DNA of 51,517 bases from Bordetella parapertussis (GTDB lineage Bacteria; Pseudomonadota; Gammaproteobacteria; Burkholderiales; SG8-39). A program made the translations under genes and the position numbers. Shown here piece after piece: positions 1-7,541 of this stretch. The notes under the pieces were generated by a model that did no database searches, was not told where the DNA came from, and saw nothing but the letters and a program-made list of their open reading frames with translations. Numbering within the stretch: position 1 is the stretch's first letter; the number at the start of each line of letters is the position of its first letter. The stretch covers positions 1 through 51,517 of the forward strand of contig CAMAWC010000019.1 in the NCBI GenBank assembly GCA_945861875.1, in the 5' to 3' direction.

Positions 1-428
1 TGCTGGTCGGCCTGGCCATTGGCTGGCGTAATTCAAAACGGCCCTTGTTCGCCTATATTCCGGCCGGCGCGATTGAATTCATGACCTCGATCGGACTGGC
101 CGCTTTTGTCGCGATGATAGGACTCAAGGCCGGCCCGGTGTTTGTCGACGCCATCCGCGAGGTCGGTCTGGCGGTGTTTTTTGGCGGGGTGGTGGTGACG
201 CTGGCACCGCAGTTGGTCGGGTTGCTGGTCGGCCGCTATGTGCTCAAGCTCAACCCCTTGTTGCTGCTTGGCGCGCTGGCCGGGGCGCAGACCATGACCG
301 CGGCGCTGGCATCGGTGCAGGAACGGTCAGGGAGCCCGGTGGCGGTGATCGGCTACTCGAGCACCGTGGCGTTCGGGCACATCCTCATTTCCATTGGCGG
401 TACCGCACTGATCTGGATGTTGCACTAG
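1..428 (+). CDS. AspT/YidE-type membrane permease, C-terminal part
   Basis: The reading frame is open to the left edge of the window, so the 5' end of the gene is missing; a TTG at 45 is not a credible start. The visible ~140 residues contain four or five hydrophobic segments rich in Gly and Ala. The stretches GLAAFVAMIGLKAG and GALAGAQTMTAAL, followed by GYSSTVAFGHILI, are typical of the duplicated permease domain of AspT aspartate:alanine exchangers and of YidE/YbjL proteins. The family sits in the inner membrane and exchanges small carboxylates or amino acids. The substrate cannot be told from this fragment. The gene ends at TAG 426-428, 126 bp before the MscS-type gene, and is probably transcribed separately from it. 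Confidence 0.8.
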   Translation, partial: LVGLAIGWRNSKRPLFAYIPAGAIEFMTSIGLAAFVAMIGLKAGPVFVDAIREVGLAVFFGGVVVTLAPQLVGLLVGRYVLKLNPLLLLGALAGAQTMTAALASVQERSGSPVAVIGYSSTVAFGHILISIGGTALIWMLH

Positions 429-495
429 GCGCTGGATTTTCTGGCGGAGGGCAGAACGGCGCGCCCGGGCACTACTGCGCAGGAGCCGCTGCCGA

Positions 496-501
496 TATAA
501 T
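496..501 (+). promoter_or_regulatory. Candidate -10 box upstream of the mscS-type gene
   Basis: A perfect TATAAT lies 53 bp before the ATG at 555, in the gap after the permease gene. The region 17 bp upstream (TACTGC) is a poor -35 match, so this is only a plausible promoter. Confidence 0.35.
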
Positions 502-554
502 GCGGCCATGTTGCAGGCCTCAACCCAGGGTGTCCCAATGGTCAGTCTGTCAGT

Positions 555-2213
555 ATGCTGAAACTTCCCGGCTTTTTCGCGCTTGCCCGCCTTGTCGCGG
601 TGCTCTTGCTGCTATGCACGGCAGTCGCTGCTACTCCGGCGGGAGCGGCGGCGGCCGAGCCCGCGCCGCCGGAGGCGACGCTGGAATTCCAGTTTCGCCA
701 TATTTTCATCTTTCGCACCACTTTTTCCGGCCTGACGCCCGCAGTGAGGGCAAGGCGCGCCCACGAACGCATCAACCGGCTGACACCGGCGCAAATGCTG
801 CAACCGATAGTGTTGTTGTCCGGCACCATCGAAGGGGATACCGGCGTGGCCTTGCGCAGCGGCGACATAGTCTTGTTCAGTGTGCTCACCGGCGATCTTG
901 ATCCGGACGAAAAACTAACGCTGCAGCAGGCCGCCGCACAGGCCCAGGCGCGCCTGGCCGAGGCGATGCGCATTGCCGGGGAAAAACGACTGCCCATGAC
1001 CATCCTCAAGGAGGTGGCATGGGCCGCGCTTGCCACCCTGGTGGCATTTTCCCTGGTCTGGCTGACCTGGCGCGCCACGCGCCTGCTGGTCGCCCGGCTG
1101 CAGGTCGTCATCGACCGCGACGATGCCACCCCTGCGCTGCGCCTGGCGCGCCACATTTGGCTGCTGGTCCAGCGATTGGCACAGCTGCTGATGGTGTTTT
1201 TGTGGCTCGGCTTCGGCTACGCGTGGCTGACCTTTGTGCTGTCGACCTTTCCGACAACCGAGCCTCTGGGCAGCAAGCTGGGGAATTTCCTGGTCGATTT
1301 GGCCCAGGGTCTGGGCCGGGGCATCGTCAGTGCCATACCGGGGCTGGTTACCGTGCTGCTGATACTGTTCCTGACCAAGGCGATCAACGACGTCATCACC
1401 AATTTTTTCAGGAATGTCGATGCCGGGCGCATCCGGGTTCCCGGCATACACCGCGAAACCATCAGCGCAACGCGCCGCATTATCACCATTCTGGTCTGGT
1501 GCTTCGGCGTCGCCGTGGCCTATCCGTATATTCCGCTATCGAACAGCGACGCATTCAAGGGCTTGTCGGTGATGCTCGGCTTCATGCTGACACTGGGTTC
1601 GGCCGGTATCGTCACCCAGTTGATGAGCGGCCTGGTACTGGTTTATTCGCGCGCCTTGTCGGTCGGTGATTTTGTCGACATCAACGGCACCACGGGGGTG
1701 GTAAGCGAAGTCGGCGTGCTCTCGACCAAGATCGTCGACATGCGCAACGAAGAGGTGACCATTCCCAATGCCGTGCTGATCGGCAATCCGATTCGCAATT
1801 ACTCGCGCCTCACCGGGGACCGTGGCGCCCTGGTTTCAACCAAGGTGACCATAGGCTACGACGCGCCCTGGCGGCAGGTCTACGCCATGCTGGTTGCCGC
1901 CGCGGAACAGACGGCCGGGCTTCGCCGGACGCCCACGCCCTTTGTCTACCAGCGCGGGCTGGCGGATTTTTATGTCGAGTATGAATTGTTTGCCTACATG
2001 GACCAGCCGCTCAACCGCGTGTCCGTGCTCTCGGAACTGCACGGCCACATCCAGGACCAGTTCAACCTGCACGGGGTGCAAATGATGTCGCCACACTTCA
2101 TGCTGCAGCCGCGCAATAACGTCCTTGTCCCGCGCGACCAATGGCATGCCGCACCGGCGGTGCCACCGGCGGCGGGCGACCCGGCTGTCGGCAGTTCGCG
2201 CAGCGACGCCTGA
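555..2213 (+). CDS. MscS-family mechanosensitive ion channel
   Basis: This 552-residue protein starts with a signal-peptide-like segment (residues 1-33, hydrophobic core around LVAVLLLLCTAVA). A periplasmic region of ~120 residues and about five membrane segments follow (roughly 154-172, 208-230, 257-277, 309-326, 337-360). The last one, with GFMLTLGSAGIVTQLMSG, corresponds to the pore-lining TM3 of MscS. After it comes the MscS beta-domain signature SVGDFVDINGTTGVVSEVG (~368-386) and the motif EEVTIPNAVLIGNPI. The protein is larger than E. coli MscS (286 aa) and resembles the longer MscS-like proteins with a periplasmic extension. Family knowledge says it releases solutes when membrane tension rises. 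It is followed after 3 bp by the DUF4105 gene, so the two are likely co-transcribed. Confidence 0.9.
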   Translation: MLKLPGFFALARLVAVLLLLCTAVAATPAGAAAAEPAPPEATLEFQFRHIFIFRTTFSGLTPAVRARRAHERINRLTPAQMLQPIVLLSGTIEGDTGVALRSGDIVLFSVLTGDLDPDEKLTLQQAAAQAQARLAEAMRIAGEKRLPMTILKEVAWAALATLVAFSLVWLTWRATRLLVARLQVVIDRDDATPALRLARHIWLLVQRLAQLLMVFLWLGFGYAWLTFVLSTFPTTEPLGSKLGNFLVDLAQGLGRGIVSAIPGLVTVLLILFLTKAINDVITNFFRNVDAGRIRVPGIHRETISATRRIITILVWCFGVAVAYPYIPLSNSDAFKGLSVMLGFMLTLGSAGIVTQLMSGLVLVYSRALSVGDFVDINGTTGVVSEVGVLSTKIVDMRNEEVTIPNAVLIGNPIRNYSRLTGDRGALVSTKVTIGYDAPWRQVYAMLVAAAEQTAGLRRTPTPFVYQRGLADFYVEYELFAYMDQPLNRVSVLSELHGHIQDQFNLHGVQMMSPHFMLQPRNNVLVPRDQWHAAPAVPPAAGDPAVGSSRSDA

Positions 2214-2216
2214 GGC

Positions 2217-3260
2217 ATGGCGCTGCGGATCGCGAAATGTTTCGGCCTGATCTTACTGGGCCTTGTTGTCGCCATGGCCGGCGCCTGGGCGGTGCTCGCC
2301 ATCTGCTATTCCGGATTGCCGAACGAGGCTGTGCGCATGGTCCTTGCCGGGGCATTTGCCGTGTTGTCACTGGCCGCCGTGATTTGCCTGGGTGTCGGCC
2401 GCTGGCGCTGGCGCGTGCTTGCCGTGTATCTGGCGGCGTTTTTCGTCCTGGTAGCGTGGTGGGAGCAGGGCGAACCGTCGAACCAGGGGGACTGGCAGGC
2501 TGACGTCGCGACCTTGCCCTGGGCCGAGCTCAAGGGCGATACGGTCACCATGCACAATATCCGCAACTTCGCCTATCGCAGCGAGTTCGACTACACCCCG
2601 GCTTATTATGACAAGAGCTTCGATGTCAGCAAGCTCGAGGGCGTTGATGTCGTCGCCGTCTACTGGATGGGACCGGCCATCGCGCATGTGTTGCTCAGTT
2701 TCGCCTTTGCCGGCGGCGAGCATTTGGCCGTGTCAATCGAAACGCGCAAGCAAAAAGGCCAGGCGTATTCCACGCTGGCCGGTTTTTTCCGCCAATACAC
2801 GCTGATGTACATCGTGGCCGATGAGCGCGATGTCATTGGACTGCGCACCAACTACCGGCGCGACCCGCCGGAACAGGTCTACCTGTATCGCGCCCAGGGC
2901 AACATAGAGGGCAGTCGGCGGCTGTTCCTGCAGTACGTGAAGAAAATCAACACGCTCAAGGACAAACCCGAGTTCTATAACAGCCTGACCACCAATTGCA
3001 CCACCAGCATCTGGCGCGATTCCTTTGTCAACGCCGGCCGCCTGCCCTTGAGCTGGAAAATCCTCGCCAGCGGCTATGTGCCCGAATACCTCTACGAAAA
3101 CGGGCGGCTTGCGACCGGCGGGCTGGCCTTTGCCGAACTCGAGCAGCAGGTCCACATCAATGCGCGCGCCCAGGCGGCCGGAATTACCGCGGACTTTTCC
3201 CGGCTCATACGGCAGGCGAGTCCGGCCGCCGCCGATCGGGCGGGCGCGACACCACCTTAA
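2217..3260 (+). CDS. DUF4105 (Lnb N-terminal periplasmic domain) membrane protein
   Basis: This 347-residue protein begins with three closely packed membrane segments (about residues 9-31, 38-58 and 62-80). A large periplasmic domain follows with the DUF4105 hallmarks: NIRNFAYRSEFDYTP (~118-132), a His in AIAHVLLSFAF (~157-167), and a conserved Cys in TTNCTTSIW (~258-266). The conserved His and Cys suggest a cysteine-dependent hydrolase fold, but the biochemical function of the family is not established. The ATG lies 3 bp after the stop of the MscS-type gene and the patatin gene follows 47 bp after its end, so the three probably form one envelope-related transcription unit. Confidence 0.85.
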   Translation: MALRIAKCFGLILLGLVVAMAGAWAVLAICYSGLPNEAVRMVLAGAFAVLSLAAVICLGVGRWRWRVLAVYLAAFFVLVAWWEQGEPSNQGDWQADVATLPWAELKGDTVTMHNIRNFAYRSEFDYTPAYYDKSFDVSKLEGVDVVAVYWMGPAIAHVLLSFAFAGGEHLAVSIETRKQKGQAYSTLAGFFRQYTLMYIVADERDVIGLRTNYRRDPPEQVYLYRAQGNIEGSRRLFLQYVKKINTLKDKPEFYNSLTTNCTTSIWRDSFVNAGRLPLSWKILASGYVPEYLYENGRLATGGLAFAELEQQVHINARAQAAGITADFSRLIRQASPAAADRAGATPP

Positions 3261-3307
3261 TTTTTACGCTTCCCGGGCAGAGGAAGCGCGTGCAAAAAGG
3301 AAATGAA

Positions 3308-5551
3308 ATGAACATGCGATTGGACGTGCGCGCTTGTCTACTTGTACCGGTGCTGGTGCTGGCATTGCTGCCGGCTAAGGTGTCGGCGCAAACCGCGGCC
3401 GCAGCCGACGTGCCGGCCACCGCCAAGCGGCCGAAAATCTGCCTGGTGCTCTCCGGCGGCGGCGCCCGCGGTGCGGCGCACATCGGCGTGCTCAAGGTGC
3501 TGGAGGAATATCGCGTACCCATACACTGTATCGCCGGTACCAGCATGGGCGCCCTGGTCGGCGCCGGTTACGCCTCGGGCCAGTCGGTGGCCGAATTGGA
3601 GCAAATCAGCGGCGGCATCTCGACTGAACGGCTGTTCAAGGAAAAGCCCCCGCGCCAGGAACTCTCCATGCGGCGCAAGATCGACGACTACCGCAATTTC
3701 ATCGGCCCGGAATTTGGCGTCACCAAGGGCGGGCTGACTTTCGGCCCGGGCCTTGTCTCAGGCGTGCAACTTGAAACCGTGCTGCGCGAAATTTCACGTG
3801 TCAAGGGCTACGTCAAATTCGACAACCTGCCCATTCCATACCGTGCCGTGGCGACCGACCTGGTGACCGGCAAGGCGGTGGTATTCAAGGAGGGCGACCT
3901 GCCCAGCGTGATGCGCGCGAGCATGTCGGTACCCGGCGCGGTCGCCCCGGCCGAGTACGAGGGCAAGCTGCTGGTCGATGGCATGCTGACCGGCAACCTG
4001 CCTGTGGAAACCGCGCGCGGCATGGGTGCAGACGTTATTATCGCGGTCAATGTCGGCACACCGCTGCTCACGCGCGCGCAATTGAGCGGGATTTTTGGCG
4101 TTGCAGGGCAGATGCTGAGCATCCTGACCGAGCAAAACGTGCAGACCTCGCTCGCGGCAATGAAGCCCACCGATATCCTGATTTCGCCGGAGCTGGGCGA
4201 CTACTCGACCGGGGACTTCGACTCGCTGGCAAAAATCATCCCGCTGGGCGATGAGGCGGCACGCAAGGTGGCCGACCGGCTGAAGGATTTCTCCGTCCCG
4301 GTCGCCGAATTCGCGGCGCTGCGCCAGCGCCAGATGATTGCCGTGGCCCCCGACCTGCGCCCGGTTGACGAAATCCGCTTTGACGGGCTGGGCCGGATCA
4401 ACCCGGTGGCATTGGAAACGGTGATGCAGACCAAAGTCGATGAACCGCTGGTGCAGGGGAAAATCGACCAGGACATGCTGCGCATTTACGGCACCGGTTA
4501 CTTCGAGCATGTGAACTACAGCCTGCTGGAAGAAACATCGAGGCGCGTCATGGCGGTAGATGCGATCGAAAAATCCTGGGGGCCGGACTTCCTGCGCTTT
4601 GGCCTGGGGCTGTCGAGCGATTTTCGCAATGAAGCCTTTTACAACCTGCTTGGCAGCTACCGCAAGACCTGGATAAATTCGCTGGGTGCAGAGTGGCGCA
4701 CCGATGTTCAGCTCGGGAACAACAGCAACATCGTGACGGAGTTTTACCAGCCGCTGAATGCCAAGGGCTTGCTCTTCGTCGCGCCCTACATGGTGTTCGG
4801 GCGGCGTACCACCGATGTCTACCAGGGCAGCAATCTGGTGGCACGGTACATGAACGCATCCAGCCTTGTCGGTGTCGACATCGGCAGCCAGCTATTCCAG
4901 TACGGACAGGTGCGGGTGGGTGTGGTGGGCGGCAGCGCGAAGCCGTCCTTGAGTATAGGGCCGCCCAGCCTCGCCCCGCTGCAAAGTCCCGCGCGCCAGG
5001 GTGCATACACCGCCCGCCTGCTGTTCGACCAGCTCGACAGCATCGACTTTCCTCGCGCGGGCTGGCGCACCGGGCTGAAGGTCTACGATTCGAGCAAGCA
5101 GCTGGGGGCGGCGGACATCTACACCAAGTGGGAAGCCGACGGCACTGCGGCCTATTCATTTGACGCCAATTCGGTCAGCGTTACCGTGAAGAGCGGCGGC
5201 AGGCAGGGCCCCGGGCAGTTGCCAAGTTACGACCAGTTCCAGTGGGGCGGATTCCTGCAGCAATCGGGTTACGCCACCGGCCAGCTGATCGGGCAAAGGC
5301 TCTCTTTTGCCCGCGCCGTGTACATGCGCCGCTTCGCGCGCGGCTTTCTGTTTGACGGTGTTTTCGGCGGTTTTTCCGTCGAAGCCGGGGAGATGGGCCA
5401 GCAGTTGGTAGCGGGCAACCCGACGGGACTGCTTAAATCGGGCAGCCTGTTCATGGCGGCCGACACGCCTATCGGTCCGGTCTACCTGGCCTATGGGCGC
5501 GCGCAAGCCGGCGTCAGCAGTTATTACGTCTACCTTGGCAAGCCGTTCTAA
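3308..5551 (+). CDS. Patatin-like phospholipase with POTRA and outer-membrane barrel (PlpD-like, type Vd)
   Basis: I chose the ATG at 3308 because it directly precedes a clean signal peptide (positively charged, then LLVPVLVLALLPAKVSAQ); the frame extends upstream into the DUF4105 gene without a start supported by a signal peptide. The product has 747 residues. The patatin domain (~38-330) has the oxyanion loop GGGARG (50-55), nucleophile Ser79 in GTSMG and the catalytic Asp224 in VDGM. A POTRA-like segment (~352-430, starting VDEIRFDGL) and a C-terminal barrel (~430-747) of the BamA/surface-antigen type follow, ending in an aromatic residue (GKPF). This is the order found in PlpD of Pseudomonas aeruginosa, a type Vd autotransporter whose lipase domain is carried to the cell surface. 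Palindrome copy A follows the stop codon. Confidence 0.92.
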   Translation: MNMRLDVRACLLVPVLVLALLPAKVSAQTAAAADVPATAKRPKICLVLSGGGARGAAHIGVLKVLEEYRVPIHCIAGTSMGALVGAGYASGQSVAELEQISGGISTERLFKEKPPRQELSMRRKIDDYRNFIGPEFGVTKGGLTFGPGLVSGVQLETVLREISRVKGYVKFDNLPIPYRAVATDLVTGKAVVFKEGDLPSVMRASMSVPGAVAPAEYEGKLLVDGMLTGNLPVETARGMGADVIIAVNVGTPLLTRAQLSGIFGVAGQMLSILTEQNVQTSLAAMKPTDILISPELGDYSTGDFDSLAKIIPLGDEAARKVADRLKDFSVPVAEFAALRQRQMIAVAPDLRPVDEIRFDGLGRINPVALETVMQTKVDEPLVQGKIDQDMLRIYGTGYFEHVNYSLLEETSRRVMAVDAIEKSWGPDFLRFGLGLSSDFRNEAFYNLLGSYRKTWINSLGAEWRTDVQLGNNSNIVTEFYQPLNAKGLLFVAPYMVFGRRTTDVYQGSNLVARYMNASSLVGVDIGSQLFQYGQVRVGVVGGSAKPSLSIGPPSLAPLQSPARQGAYTARLLFDQLDSIDFPRAGWRTGLKVYDSSKQLGAADIYTKWEADGTAAYSFDANSVSVTVKSGGRQGPGQLPSYDQFQWGGFLQQSGYATGQLIGQRLSFARAVYMRRFARGFLFDGVFGGFSVEAGEMGQQLVAGNPTGLLKSGSLFMAADTPIGPVYLAYGRAQAGVSSYYVYLGKPF

Positions 5552-5562
5552 GAAAGCATACC

Positions 5563-5597
5563 GGCTGGGAAGCCAAGTCTGGCGCGCGTTTCCAGCC
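5563..5597 (+). repeat. Dispersed REP-like palindrome, copy A
   Basis: An imperfect palindrome with arms GGCTGGGAA and TTTCCAGCC around a core containing TCTGGCG. It lies between the convergent patatin and Bug-receptor genes. Closely related copies are at 7501-7534 (reverse orientation) and 13140-13172. It may act as a transcript 3'-end hairpin for the patatin gene. Confidence 0.7.
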
Positions 5598-5636
5598 ATT
5601 TGCCCGGTGATGGGGCAAGAAGAAACCGGACGCGCC

Positions 5637-6596
5637 TCAGTCGAGCTTCACACCGGCTTTTTTCACCGCGCCACCCCAGCGTCCCGTTTCAGTCTTGAGA
5701 TAGGCGGCAAAGGCGGCTGCATCGAGGTAGGCCGGGTCGGCCCCTTGCTGGATCATGCGGGTGCGCACCTCGTCCGAGGCGAGCGCCTTGTGGAAGGCCT
5801 GGGTGAGGATGGCCGTGATGTCTGCCGGCATCTTCGGCGGCGCGAGCACACCGTAAAAACCCACCACTTCAAACTCTTTCACGCCGGCTTCCTGCATGGT
5901 CGGCACGTCGGGGATGGCGGCGTTGCGCTCACTGCCGGTCATTGCCAGCGCACGCACCTTGCCGATCTTGATGTACTGCGACACCTGCGGTATGGACTCG
6001 GCCATGAATTGCACCTGGCCGGCCAGGAGGTCGGTAAAAGCGGGGGCCGTGCCCTTGTAGGGGACGTGCACCATCTGCATGCCGGTGGCCGCCTGCAGCA
6101 TCTCGGGTACCAGGTGCGAGATGCCGCCGGTGCCGGCCGAGCCGTAGTTGAGCTTGCCCGGGCTTGCCTTTGCGAGGGCAATGAATTCGGCCAGTGTCTT
6201 CGCCGGCACCGCCGGATTGACCACCAGCGCCAGCGGCTGTTGCGCGGTGCGCGCAATGGGCGTGAAGTCGCGCAGCGTGTCGTAGCTGTTCTTGTAGATG
6301 AAGGGATTGATGACCATGGTGCCGGTATTGGCCATCAGCAGGGTGTAGCCGTCGGGCGCCGCCTTTGAAACAAAATCGGCGCCTATGCTGCCGCCGGCGC
6401 CCGGCTTGTAATCGATGATGACCGGTTGGCCGAGAATCTTGCTCAGCTGGTCGGAGAGCACGCGTGCATGCGTGTCCAGCGGCCCGCCGGCGGGGAAGCC
6501 GATGATGATCTTGACCGGCTTGTCGGGGAAGGCGGCGACGGCCAACGTAGAAAAAACGGACAGGCCGAGCAGGGCGGTGGCGAACAGAAGTTTCAT
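5637..6596 (-). CDS. Bug/TctC-family solute-binding protein (tripartite tricarboxylate transporter receptor)
   Basis: This 319-residue protein starts with a signal peptide (MKLLFATALLGLSVFSTLAVAA), followed by FPDKPVKIIIGFPAGGPLD, the usual N-terminus of Bug receptors. Further family motifs are GQPVIIDYKPGAGGSIGADFV, PDGYTLLMANTGTM, a central NYGSAGTGGISHL and VPYKGTAPAFTDLLAGQVQ. Such proteins bind small carboxylates in the periplasm for a TctAB membrane pair, which is not present in this window; orphan receptors are very common in Burkholderiales. The ATG has a strong ribosome-binding site (AAGGAGG, complement of 6604-6610). It lies 66 bp downstream of the PEP-mutase-like gene on the same strand, so the two are probably one operon, linking uptake of a carboxylate to its cleavage. 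The ligand is not predictable. Confidence 0.9.
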   Translation of the reverse strand: MKLLFATALLGLSVFSTLAVAAFPDKPVKIIIGFPAGGPLDTHARVLSDQLSKILGQPVIIDYKPGAGGSIGADFVSKAAPDGYTLLMANTGTMVINPFIYKNSYDTLRDFTPIARTAQQPLALVVNPAVPAKTLAEFIALAKASPGKLNYGSAGTGGISHLVPEMLQAATGMQMVHVPYKGTAPAFTDLLAGQVQFMAESIPQVSQYIKIGKVRALAMTGSERNAAIPDVPTMQEAGVKEFEVVGFYGVLAPPKMPADITAILTQAFHKALASDEVRTRMIQQGADPAYLDAAAFAAYLKTETGRWGGAVKKAGVKLD

Positions 6597-6662
6597 GTGA
6601 TTTCCTCCTTGGACATTGTTTTCAGGGAAGGGGGCACAGCCTCGAGACGTTCACCTTCTGAC

Positions 6663-7481
6663 TCATTCCTGCATATACCCACTAAGTTCAGGCGTAGTCA
6701 GGCTGCCATCCAGATACCCAAATGTCCCCTTGTCCTTCACCTCCCGCGCTGCGTCTATCATCCCGCTCATCGCCGCGCGGTAAAGCGAGGTCGCCAGGCT
6801 GATGCGCTTTACGCCTGCGGCTTGAAGTTCCGCGACCGTGAAGCTCTTGCCTTTGATGCCACCCATGAAGTTGAACGGCTTCTTCAGCGCAGCACACACC
6901 GCGCGCACCGATTCCAAATCGGGCAGGCCGGGCGCCATGAGCACATCGGCGCCGGCGGCTTCATAAGCCTGCAGGCGGCGAATGGTATCGGCGAGGTCGG
7001 GATTGCCCTTGAGAAAATTCTCGGCACGGGCGGTCAGCATGAAATCAAAAGGCAGGGCGCGCGCCGCCTTTACGGCGGCGGCGATGCGCTCGGTGGCGTG
7101 GGCGAGCTCGTAGAGCGGCTTGCTCTTGTCGCCGCTGGCATCTTCTATGGAAGCGCCGACCAAGCCCGCTTCACCGGCAAGGCGTATGGTCAGCGCCGCG
7201 TCGTCTGGTGTGTCACCGAAGCCTTTTTCCAGGTCGGCCGACACCGGCAAGTCGGTCGCAAGGACGATGGCGTGGCAGTGGGCGAGGGCTTCGTCGCGCG
7301 TGACCCTGCCGTCACGCCGGCCCAGGGTTCCGGCCTGGGCGCCGCTGGAGGTGGCGAGGGCTTGATAGCCGAGGCCGGCGAGGATGCGCGCGGAGCCGCC
7401 ATCCCAGGCGTTGGCGATGAGGAAGGCGCCGGGCGCCGCGTGCAGCGCCTTGAAGCGTGTGGCCTTTTCGACTTGCGTCAT
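6663..7481 (-). CDS. Isocitrate lyase/PEP mutase superfamily enzyme
   Basis: This 272-residue protein begins with a segment (FLIANAWDGGSARILAGLGY) typical of the small PEP-mutase/2-methylisocitrate-lyase-like TIM-barrel group. The Mg-binding region reads LPVSADLEKGFG (~82-93), followed by GASIEDASGD. The KRCGH/KKCGH loop carrying the catalytic Cys of true isocitrate and methylisocitrate lyases is absent. So it is not a glyoxylate-cycle enzyme; a C-C or P-C lyase or hydrolase acting on a 2-oxo or hydroxy acid is more likely, by family inference. The start has AGGGAG about 9 nt upstream. It is followed on the same strand by a Bug receptor gene, probably co-transcribed. Confidence 0.88.
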   Translation of the reverse strand: MTQVEKATRFKALHAAPGAFLIANAWDGGSARILAGLGYQALATSSGAQAGTLGRRDGRVTRDEALAHCHAIVLATDLPVSADLEKGFGDTPDDAALTIRLAGEAGLVGASIEDASGDKSKPLYELAHATERIAAAVKAARALPFDFMLTARAENFLKGNPDLADTIRRLQAYEAAGADVLMAPGLPDLESVRAVCAALKKPFNFMGGIKGKSFTVAELQAAGVKRISLATSLYRAAMSGMIDAAREVKDKGTFGYLDGSLTTPELSGYMQE

Positions 7482-7500
7482 GCTTTTTTCTCCCTGCGAT

Positions 7501-7534
7501 GGCTGGAAATGCCCGCCAGACGTGGCTTTCCAGC
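7501..7534 (-). repeat. Dispersed REP-like palindrome, copy B (reverse orientation)
   Basis: On the minus strand it reads GCTGGAAAGCCACGTCTGGC and continues to TTTCCAGCC, nearly the same as copy A. It lies in the 60-bp gap between the end of the DUF748 gene (7542) and the start of the PEP-mutase-like gene (7481), in the same orientation as the gene upstream of it. Confidence 0.7.
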
Positions 7535-7541
7535 TTATTGT

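Noticed and set aside
5493-6368. Long plus-strand frame opposite the first Bug receptor
   Set aside because: It is a GC-rich shadow of a clearly recognised gene, with a low-complexity His/Gly/Arg-rich product; similar shadows opposite the DUF748 and infB genes were also left out.
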